Assembly: GCA_964360835.1 (NCBI GenBank)
Contig: CAYHYG010000030.1
Coordinates: forward strand, 1 to 12,441
Reading direction: 5' to 3'
Source: CAYHYG01 sp964360835
GTDB lineage: Bacteria > Patescibacteriota > Patescibacteriia > UBA1558 > 2-01-FULL-52-15
DNA: 12,441 bases
In this document: positions 6,887 through 12,441 of the stretch, piece by piece
Position numbering within the stretch: position 1 is the first letter of the stretch
Layout: every line of letters begins with the position of its first letter
The notes under the pieces: model-generated
The model's database searches: none
What the model was told of the DNA's origin: nothing
What the model saw: only the letters and a program-made list of their open reading frames with translations
Program-made: the position numbers and the translations under genes

Positions 6887-6913
6887 AACAGGCCTCCCCC
6901 AAGGAGGCCTGTT
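6887..6913 (+). terminator. Hairpin after the membrane-protein gene
   Basis: AACAGGCCTCC (6887-6897), loop CCCAA, GGAGGCCTGTT (6903-6913) give a perfect 11-bp GC-rich stem that begins 9 nt after the stop codon. The following bases AAATTTA contain only a short T stretch, so it is a weak intrinsic terminator by the usual rule, but position and stability fit transcript ending or 3' protection. Confidence 0.6.
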
Positions 6914-6928
6914 AAATTTAATGTATAA

Positions 6929-7082
6929 CGTTTGCGAGTCTTGGCCGAGGCCTGGCGAGAACAAGCGAAGCCCGCCTTGACTCGACGAGGCAGGCAATCT
7001 GGTTTGTTATAGATCTCGCGCTAGATTGCTTCTCCAGCACCACTTTTTGCTTTTTAGCAAAAGTGGTGCTGGATCGCAAATG
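6929..7082. repeat. Intergenic palindromic repeat element, copy B (154 bp)
   Basis: This is a longer relative of copy A. The ends are CGTTTGCGA (6929-6937) and TCGCAAATG (7074-7082), inverted repeats matching in 8 of 9 bases. Inside, CGAGTC (6935-6940) pairs with GACTCG (6979-6984), and GCAATCT (6994-7000) pairs with AGATTGC (7023-7029). A long hairpin follows at 7033-7073. CTAGATTGCTTCTCC before the hairpin and GGATCGCAAATG after it match copy A with one change each (ignoring the hairpin core). The element sits between two convergent genes and ends 7 nt from the GT2 stop codon. No ORF or clear target-site duplication is present. Confidence 0.7.
7033..7073 (-). terminator. Long hairpin at the end of the glycosyltransferase operon
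   Basis: Positions 7033-7047 and 7059-7073 pair perfectly over 15 bp (TCCAGCACCACTTTT against its complement), extended by GC/GC past a one-base bulge around a TTTTTA loop. On the minus strand it starts 17 nt after the stop of the last glycosyltransferase gene. No U-tract follows, so it may act as a mRNA 3' stabiliser or a bidirectional insulator rather than a classical terminator. It is the core of repeat copy B. Confidence 0.5.
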
Positions 7083-7089
7083 AGTAATA

Positions 7090-7905
7090 TTACAACTTTT
7101 CTGTATTCGGCTTTTCTTGTCCCCAATACTTTATAAAATATTTGAAAAAGCTTTTTAGATGCTCGCGGCTGGATTTATGAAACAGACTGCCGATAAGGCC
7201 GGTATCTGCCGACTCGCGCTTGTGATAGTGCATCAGCTTGGCCTCGGCTACATACCAGACTTCATAGCCAGACTGCCAGAAACGACGACACCAGTCAGTG
7301 TCTTCGAAATAAAGGAAGAAACGTTCATCCATCAGACCAACCTTGATCAGGGCTTCTTTGCGAGCTAAGAGAGCGGCACCGATAGCCCAATCAATCTGGC
7401 GATTCGTCCTGTGATCCCAGTCCCGATAGAAATAATGATCAAGCCAACGTTGACCAAATTTTGTATTGCTAAGCCACGTCCTGCGATATAATGGTAACAA
7501 TAAACTAGGCCAGCGGGAGCATGATTCTTGGAGTTCGCCGTTGGGATAGAGCAAGCGCGGCGCGGCTAGACCGCAGGCCGGGTTTCGTTCCATAAAATCA
7601 ATCAGAGTTATCAAGGAATTGCCTGGTTGGATGACAATATCAGGGTTAGTAATTAGTACATATTTACCTTGCGCCCGACCGATACCTAGGTTATTGCCGG
7701 CGGCGTATCCTCTATTCGTTGGCGAAACAATGCATTGCACTTGAGGAAAATCGGTCTGAATCATTTCCGCGATGTCGTCTCCAGAAGCGTTGTCTACTAC
7801 GATAACTTCAAAATCTAACTGCGGAGGCATTTCAAAAAGACGATGCAGCTGATGCCGTATCAAATTTTTGGTTTTATAGTTAACAATTATAATTGAGAGA
7901 GTCAT
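7090..7905 (-). CDS. GT2 family glycosyltransferase, rhamnosyltransferase-like
   Basis: A 271-residue GT-A fold enzyme that would move a sugar from a nucleotide donor to a growing surface glycan at the inner face of the membrane. SIIIVNYKTKN opens the fold. VDNAS at 37-41 binds the nucleotide, and NPD at 87-89 is the DXD-type metal site. The acceptor and catalytic-base region DERFFLYFEDTDWCRR contains E201, D202 and D204. This set, with GAALLARKEAL before it, is typical of WbbL/RfbF-like dTDP-rhamnosyltransferases, but donor and acceptor cannot be assigned. There is no membrane helix; the basic C-terminal tail may touch the membrane. It is last in the operon, 4 nt after the preceding GT2, and is followed by the long hairpin of repeat copy B. 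Confidence 0.92.
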   Translation of the reverse strand: MTLSIIIVNYKTKNLIRHQLHRLFEMPPQLDFEVIVVDNASGDDIAEMIQTDFPQVQCIVSPTNRGYAAGNNLGIGRAQGKYVLITNPDIVIQPGNSLITLIDFMERNPACGLAAPRLLYPNGELQESCSRWPSLLLPLYRRTWLSNTKFGQRWLDHYFYRDWDHRTNRQIDWAIGAALLARKEALIKVGLMDERFFLYFEDTDWCRRFWQSGYEVWYVAEAKLMHYHKRESADTGLIGSLFHKSSREHLKSFFKYFIKYWGQEKPNTEKL

Positions 7906-7909
7906 ATGG

Positions 7910-8944
7910 CTATTCGGCCTTCACTACCCTATCATCATTCATGTCCAGCCAGACTTGGAAATCTTTGGCTGGGATAGTAGTCATTTTTTTTATCAGCTTT
8001 CGTTTTTTGGACATCCGTGCTCGTAATTTAAAATATTGACGCAGGCCGGTGAAGCTAGACTGATCCAAAAACGATAGATAGATAAATTTTTCTAGTTCGT
8101 AAAATAGGATGGCCAAGAAATTCCTGGCTGAAACGGAGCTGAAGGAATTCTTTTTCAGCATACATAGATGATTGCGATACGACAGCATATTTATACTGTT
8201 GCGATTTTTTCGATCCTTGAATGAAGACCGTCTACTGCTGGCGGCACGATGATGATAGCCGACGGCAGTGACCAGACAATAATGCTCCCAGCCCGCCAGT
8301 CGTAGTCGCCAAGCCAGATCAGCGTCTTCTTTGTAGGCTAGGAAATCTTCATCAAAGTACTCTAGACCACTGCCGACAAATTTTGGCAAAGCTGTATGCT
8401 GTAAAGCGCTGCGTCGAACCAGCATAGCTGTGGCACTATGCCCGAAAACTTGAGCTGACTGAATTTTGCTTGAATCAACGTGTCCTTGTAAACGATTGCT
8501 AACATGGTAACGCCGATCGATATTCAAACCACAGGAATCAATAATGTTAGTTTTTTCCTGTCGCTGAAAATCCCAGCTCAACAATTTGCCGCTGAGAGTC
8601 GCCACTTCAGGATGTTGGTCCATGTAGGCAATGCATAATTGCAGATAATTCGGTTCCAGAATTACATCGGCATTAAGAATCAATATATATTCTCCGGCTG
8701 ACCAGTTGATGATTGAATTGTGACCACGACCAAAGCCTAGATTATGACGTTGTTCCAGTAATTTATAAGGTAGAGCTTCCTCATGAATTGCCTTGACAGT
8801 CTCGTCGGCAGAATTATTATCCAGAATAATTAACTCCCAGTCTTTGAAGCTCTGCGCGGCGATACTCGACAGAACATAAGGAATGTATTTTTCGTTATTA
8901 AAGGTAACGAGACTAATGGTGACTTTTGGCTGTGGATTGTTCAT
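7910..8944 (-). CDS. GT2 family glycosyltransferase with a long C-terminal extension
   Basis: A 344-residue GT2 enzyme. The GT-A core starts at VTISLVTFNNEKY. LDNNS at 41-45 and NAD at 91-93 are the nucleotide and metal sites, and FDEDFLAYKEDADLAWRLR near 197-215 is the acceptor/base region with E206, D207 and D209. About 100 residues beyond the core hold a moderately hydrophobic stretch (FLAILFYELEKFIYLSFL) and a basic KKRKLIKK patch, suggesting membrane association. The sugar is unknown. The ATG lies inside the end of the ligase-like gene, a 32-nt overlap. The first beta strand begins only 7 residues after this ATG, so a later start would cut the fold and the overlap is probably genuine. 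No Shine-Dalgarno is obvious, so coupled translation is likely. Confidence 0.91.
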   Translation of the reverse strand: MNNPQPKVTISLVTFNNEKYIPYVLSSIAAQSFKDWELIILDNNSADETVKAIHEEALPYKLLEQRHNLGFGRGHNSIINWSAGEYILILNADVILEPNYLQLCIAYMDQHPEVATLSGKLLSWDFQRQEKTNIIDSCGLNIDRRYHVSNRLQGHVDSSKIQSAQVFGHSATAMLVRRSALQHTALPKFVGSGLEYFDEDFLAYKEDADLAWRLRLAGWEHYCLVTAVGYHHRAASSRRSSFKDRKNRNSINMLSYRNHLCMLKKNSFSSVSARNFLAILFYELEKFIYLSFLDQSSFTGLRQYFKLRARMSKKRKLIKKMTTIPAKDFQVWLDMNDDRVVKAE

Positions 8945-10385
8945 ACATTAACAAACTAGTAATAACAAGAGCTATCAGACCAAGCCCCAAGGGATGATTC
9001 AAATATGGCGTCACCCCATGAGTAATAGCTATAAAGACGACTAGAGCGGCCGCAGCCACTATCAGAGGCCTTTCCTGGGCCTTAAAACGGGCTATTTTGA
9101 GCAATCTTAGCACAAGAGAGCCAATGAGAGCTACCCAAGCCAAAAAGCCCACTATACCGAATTTAAACCAGAAATCGAGCCAGCCGAATTCAAAGGCATG
9201 GGTAGTATAGAGACTATTGACGCCAGCTTGATCCCTGACACGTGGGTCAGTGTTTCTATACGTTAGTTCAGCTCCCAGGCCAGCACCGGTGAGCCAATTT
9301 TTTTTGATACCATCAACCATTACCGGTAGCAGATTGGCTCTGGAAGTGACGGCCGCTTCGCCTCGTCCTAGACGATTAGCCAAGGCGGCTGCCAGATCAG
9401 TATCAACGGGCGGGACAAACAAGAAAATTACGATGACAGCTAAAGTCGATAGACAACTGCCAAAAATTAACCACAGGCGTTTCATTTTTCGCGGCTGCTT
9501 CCAGATAAATATCACGGCTATAATCACCGTCAAACAGATGGTCACAGCTAGAGCCAACCAGAAACTGCGAGATAAACTTAGAATTATGGAGCTAAAAAAT
9601 AGCACCATAAGCCAAAATATTTTCTGGGAAATTACTGCTGTAGGTTTGAATATAAGATACACGGTAGTTGCTAACCAAAACATGCTTGGGTAAATCTGTG
9701 ACTGAAAAAATATTCGCCAATAGTTAGCTGTTACCAGCGTCAACTCCCCTACTTTGGTGTCTCTGATCCAAAGATAAAGAAAACCGATGTTGGCCCAGCT
9801 ATAGGCGTGAGTAAAAATGTGGAAAATAAATAATGTCTTAAGACTGACGATGGTAGCTGCCGCCACAGTAGTGCTGATGATCAAAGGCCAGGACAGACGG
9901 AAAGTAGCAGTCAGCCAGATGAGCACGTAGCCAAGGTAAAAGTAGCCATTGGCATCGGCGAAGATAATGCTAGGATTATAGCCGTGCATCAGGCCCTGTG
10001 CCATTCCCCAAACTATTATCAGCAGCGTAAGCAGGTAAAGCCGGAAAAGAATATTACTCCACGGTAATTGCTGAAAGTTTGGTCGTTTTAGTAGCCAGAC
10101 ACAGATACTAAGGCCAAAGATCAACATACGGATTGAGAGACTAAAGCCGAATAGTTCCCAATAGAAAATACGGCCCAAGGAACCCCAGACGATTTCTAAA
10201 AGTGGCAAATAGACTAGCCAGGCAGGATATCTCCAGAAGATAAAGAGGATGATGAATGTGAAGACAGGCAGCAAGACCGAATTAACTTCTGGTACGGTGT
10301 AAGCCAACAAAGAAACAACTTCGAGTGTGCTTAGAACAATAAGAGCCTTTAAGAATATTTCATTTTTGAGGTACATTCCCAGCAT
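8913..10385 (-). CDS. O-antigen ligase/polymerase-like membrane protein (Wzy/WaaL family)
   Basis: A 490-residue protein with about eleven hydrophobic helices, an architecture shared by Wzy polymerases, WaaL O-antigen ligases and related glycan transferases acting on the outer face of the membrane. The Wzy_C-type core shows SLSRSFWLALAV at about 271-282, where the SR arginine is a family hallmark. A large extracytoplasmic loop follows, carrying RANLLPVMVDGIKKNWLTGAGLGAE. It ends with a conserved-looking histidine in YTTHAFEFGWLDFWFKFGIVGF before the last helices. Polymerase and ligase roles cannot be separated by sequence. The ATG at 10383-10385 is 1 nt past the previous stop; an upstream TTG at 10412 would add nine polar residues and overlap the GT2 gene. 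Its end overlaps the next GT2 start. No flippase gene is visible in the window. Confidence 0.88.
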   Translation of the reverse strand: MLGMYLKNEIFLKALIVLSTLEVVSLLAYTVPEVNSVLLPVFTFIILFIFWRYPAWLVYLPLLEIVWGSLGRIFYWELFGFSLSIRMLIFGLSICVWLLKRPNFQQLPWSNILFRLYLLTLLIIVWGMAQGLMHGYNPSIIFADANGYFYLGYVLIWLTATFRLSWPLIISTTVAAATIVSLKTLFIFHIFTHAYSWANIGFLYLWIRDTKVGELTLVTANYWRIFFQSQIYPSMFWLATTVYLIFKPTAVISQKIFWLMVLFFSSIILSLSRSFWLALAVTICLTVIIAVIFIWKQPRKMKRLWLIFGSCLSTLAVIVIFLFVPPVDTDLAAALANRLGRGEAAVTSRANLLPVMVDGIKKNWLTGAGLGAELTYRNTDPRVRDQAGVNSLYTTHAFEFGWLDFWFKFGIVGFLAWVALIGSLVLRLLKIARFKAQERPLIVAAAALVVFIAITHGVTPYLNHPLGLGLIALVITSLLMYEQSTAKSHH

Positions 10386-10386
10386 A

Positions 10387-11238
10387 CTATTTTTTGAATA
10401 AGGACCAGACAAAAGTCAGGCTAACGTTGATGGGCCAGACTAAGTAGAGAAGTACTTTTTGACTGCTAGAGAAATGTTTATCGGCATAATGAAGTAGACT
10501 GTCGTTAAATAGTTTTTGTTTACGTCTGGTGTAGGTTTGTTCGAAACTAGCGCCTCCATAATGAGTTATCTGCGCTTTGGGATAGTAGACGATATGTTTG
10601 CCTGATTGGCGCGTACGTAAACAGAGATCAACCTCTTCAAACCAGAGAAAGAAATCTTCGTCCCAGCCGCCGATCTTTTCTAAAGTCTCGCGTCTCATCA
10701 TGAAGGCAGCGCCTTTGACCTGTTCTACTATCTGTTGCTGATCGTAATCAAATGAACGCTGTAGGTAGGAACGTAATCCTGGTAGCCAAGGGAAGATATT
10801 AATTAGTTTTAGGAGCACCAAGGCCTGATTAAAAGCAGTCGGATCGCGCCGAATCGATGGCTGGACGCTATCGTCTGAATTGAGGATTTTGGGCGCAATA
10901 ATGGCTGTCTGACTATCTGTTTCTAGGGCTTTAGCCATAGTGTTGACACTACCTGCTGGCACGATAGTATCCGGATTGAGGAATAAAATATAGTCTGATT
11001 TTGCTTGACGTAAACCTTGATTGTTGGCTGTAGCAAATCCGCGATTGGTTTGATTGGTTATCAGGTCTATCTCCGGAAATTCGTCCCTGATCATTTTTAC
11101 ACTATCGTCAGCAGAGGCATTGTCAACCACAATTATTTGTAAACTGCAATCAGTCTGTCTCCGTAGCGAAGTCAGACAGGCTTGTAATAATTTGGTCACA
11201 TTCCAATTGACGATAATGACAGTTATTTTAGGCATCAT
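10387..11238 (-). CDS. GT2 family glycosyltransferase with C-terminal hydrophobic tail
   Basis: A 283-residue GT2 enzyme similar in plan to the GT2 at 7090-7905. ITVIIVNWNVTK starts the fold. VDNAS is at 38-42 and NPD at 88-90. VKGAAFMMRRETLEKIGGWDEDFFLWFEEVDLCLR at about 174-208 is the acceptor and base region, with E201, E202 and D204. This matches rhamnosyltransferase-type GT2 enzymes of surface polysaccharides, but the donor is not provable. A hydrophobic segment at about 263-280 (LLYLVWPINV) probably anchors the C-terminus in the membrane. Two ATG codons are adjacent; the first overlaps the TGA of the GT4 gene in an ATGA junction, a classic coupled arrangement. Confidence 0.92.
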   Translation of the reverse strand: MMPKITVIIVNWNVTKLLQACLTSLRRQTDCSLQIIVVDNASADDSVKMIRDEFPEIDLITNQTNRGFATANNQGLRQAKSDYILFLNPDTIVPAGSVNTMAKALETDSQTAIIAPKILNSDDSVQPSIRRDPTAFNQALVLLKLINIFPWLPGLRSYLQRSFDYDQQQIVEQVKGAAFMMRRETLEKIGGWDEDFFLWFEEVDLCLRTRQSGKHIVYYPKAQITHYGGASFEQTYTRRKQKLFNDSLLHYADKHFSSSQKVLLYLVWPINVSLTFVWSLFKK

Positions 11239-12404
11239 GGTTGTATCTTTTTTTGAACAATATCAAGCATATGTTTGACCGTTTTGGCCCAAGAATAGTT
11301 TTCCATCAGTTTACGGCGACGCTCACTGTCTTCTGGACTGCGAAACTCCAGAGCCTCCTGCAGTTTCTGATTAAATTCTTCATGATTGTGAGCTATGAAT
11401 ATTTCATCACGAAACATTTCAGCTCCGGCGCCGGCAGTGGCCACCACCGGTTTGCCACAAGCCAGATACTCATACATCTTCATGGGATTAGTCGAACTGA
11501 TAAATAAATCCTTTTTATGTGGAATCAAGGCCACATCAAACTGCTGAATATACATCGGTGCCTCGTCATATTCTTTATATCCTAGGAAATATATATTGGG
11601 CAGTGTTTCCAGTGCCTTCATCTCCTCTGCATACCAGACAGGACCGCAGAGGGCGAATGATTTGTCTGGATTTTTTTCTGCCAGATAGCGGATCAGAGGC
11701 AGATCGACTCTGGTCTGAATTACGCCGATGTAGCCAATTATAGGGCGAGGCAAATCAGCAATGTCGCGGTTTACCAGCTTCCATGGTTTCTGATAATGTT
11801 TTAGATCAACGCCATTAGGGATCCAATAGACGTTGGCTTGGCTGTCAAAAAGTTTCTGTAAATCTTCTGAGACCGTAAAGATGATATCGGTATTCTTTTT
11901 GATAAAGCTGTAGGCCTCTTGCAGTTGCTGTCTCTGTTTCAGATAAGAGCTGTGCTCACTCCAATTATCAACTGCGTCAAAAATGGTTAGCTGAGGTTTG
12001 GGCAAATGCTTAGTGTGCGGCATAATACTGGGATAGAGAGACCAGAGTATATAATCATTCATTTCCAATTGTGACAGCGCCTGTCCCAGGCGGCTGACAA
12101 AAGCTTTGGGACGCCACCAGAAATCAAAAGCCGAGTAAACATAGACTCGCTCATTGACCTTATAGAGAGCACCCCACCATCCCCGCTTCAGGATTTTGAT
12201 ACCAGATGGTGGTGTGATGAACGTCTCTTTGATATTTCTCAGCATACGCTTCCAGGTGTGAGGCGGATAATCGACGCACAAAATTTTATTGACATCAGGC
12301 ATCTTTTCCAACTGCTGCCAGAGATGAAAGTTTCGATTAGAAACACCTCTTTGCCATTCACCAAAGTTGGACATGTTGATTAATAATATATTGAGAGATT
12401 TCAT
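11235..12404 (-). CDS. GT4 family glycosyltransferase, TuaH-like
   Basis: A 389-residue retaining glycosyltransferase with the GT-B fold. The N-terminal acceptor half begins LNILLINMSNFGEWQRG and contains FDAVDNWSEH at 142-151, a motif I associate with TuaH-like enzymes of teichuronic acid synthesis. IPNGVD at 195-200 and GYIGVIQTRVD at 224-234 mark the start of the donor half. NPMKMYEYLACGKPVVAT at 306-323 binds the nucleotide sugar and holds the EX7E-type glutamate region. The sugar is not known. It starts at an ATG 1 nt after the preceding gene's stop, with only GGTTAAG as a weak ribosome site, and it ends in TGA overlapping the next gene by 4 nt. It is the first complete gene of the polysaccharide operon seen here. 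Confidence 0.92.
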   Translation of the reverse strand: MKSLNILLINMSNFGEWQRGVSNRNFHLWQQLEKMPDVNKILCVDYPPHTWKRMLRNIKETFITPPSGIKILKRGWWGALYKVNERVYVYSAFDFWWRPKAFVSRLGQALSQLEMNDYILWSLYPSIMPHTKHLPKPQLTIFDAVDNWSEHSSYLKQRQQLQEAYSFIKKNTDIIFTVSEDLQKLFDSQANVYWIPNGVDLKHYQKPWKLVNRDIADLPRPIIGYIGVIQTRVDLPLIRYLAEKNPDKSFALCGPVWYAEEMKALETLPNIYFLGYKEYDEAPMYIQQFDVALIPHKKDLFISSTNPMKMYEYLACGKPVVATAGAGAEMFRDEIFIAHNHEEFNQKLQEALEFRSPEDSERRRKLMENYSWAKTVKHMLDIVQKKIQP

Positions 12405-12405
12405 C

Positions 12406-12441
12406 TTAACCGATTATATTTTTTAATCTGGCTACTTTTTC
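12406..12441 (-). CDS. C-terminal end of an upstream gene, partial
   Basis: The minus strand is open from the window edge, reads EKVARLKNIIG and stops at TAA in 12406-12408, one nt before the GT4 start codon. This spacing matches the tight packing of the operon. Eleven residues do not allow a family call; another glycan gene is likely from context only. Confidence 0.5.
   Translation of the reverse strand, partial: EKVARLKNIIG

Noticed and set aside
6887..6917. Integron attC-like site (AAC...GTTAAAT around the 3' hairpin)
   Set aside because: GTTAAAT fits GTTRRRY, but the opposite RYYYAAC box does not match, the structure is a perfect short hairpin without the spacers and extrahelical bases of attC, and the gene has its own promoter.
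7033..7073. Classical rho-independent terminator
   Set aside because: The stem is strong, but no U-tract follows on either strand, so only a hairpin with possible terminating or stabilising effect is claimed.
1..12441. tRNA genes, CRISPR arrays, transposases, toxin-antitoxin pairs or defence systems
   Set aside because: Reading both strands showed none: the window is filled by recognisable genes, the gaps are short, and the only repeats are the two intergenic elements.

Overview
The window looks like chromosome from a small-genome bacterium, most likely a member of the Patescibacteria (Candidate Phyla Radiation). That placement is inference. It rests on the archaeal-type class I lysyl-tRNA synthetase, a divergent seryl-tRNA synthetase, very tight gene packing (gaps of 1-14 nt and several overlaps), mostly weak or absent Shine-Dalgarno sequences, and about 37-42% GC in hand-counted samples of the housekeeping and glycosyltransferase genes. 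TGA is used as a normal stop (serS and the GT4 gene), so a code reading TGA as glycine is unlikely. The alanine racemase, FtsQ-like protein and lipoprotein imply a cell with peptidoglycan and a cytoplasmic membrane.

Layout, left to right. Positions 1-46 hold what may be the 3' end of a plus-strand gene. From 6125 down to 57 a minus-strand block runs lysK (class I LysRS), a Nudix hydrolase, a cyclophilin-type lipoprotein, an intergenic repeat element, serS, alr and ftsQ. It combines aminoacylation, nucleotide clean-up, extracytoplasmic protein folding, D-alanine supply and division. A divergent plus-strand gene at 6290-6877 encodes a seven-helix membrane protein with a visible internal duplication, resembling the PQ-loop/SWEET superfamily. 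It carries its own near-consensus promoter, 5' hairpin, strong Shine-Dalgarno and 3' hairpin, and is clearly richer in GC than its neighbours.

From the right edge down to 7090 a second minus-strand operon holds a GT4 glycosyltransferase, a GT2, an O-antigen ligase/polymerase-like membrane protein and two more GT2 enzymes, with the tail of one further gene upstream. Together they would build and polymerise or transfer a cell-surface polysaccharide. No flippase or sugar-nucleotide synthesis gene is visible, so the locus probably continues beyond the window.

Two copies of a structured intergenic element (3307-3401 and 6929-7082) share 9-bp ends and internal palindromic modules but have different hairpin cores. 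Both begin within 0-7 nt of the stop codon of a minus-strand gene. I consider this element family and the atypical membrane-protein cassette the two most interesting things here. No tRNA, rRNA, CRISPR array, transposase or known defence system was found.
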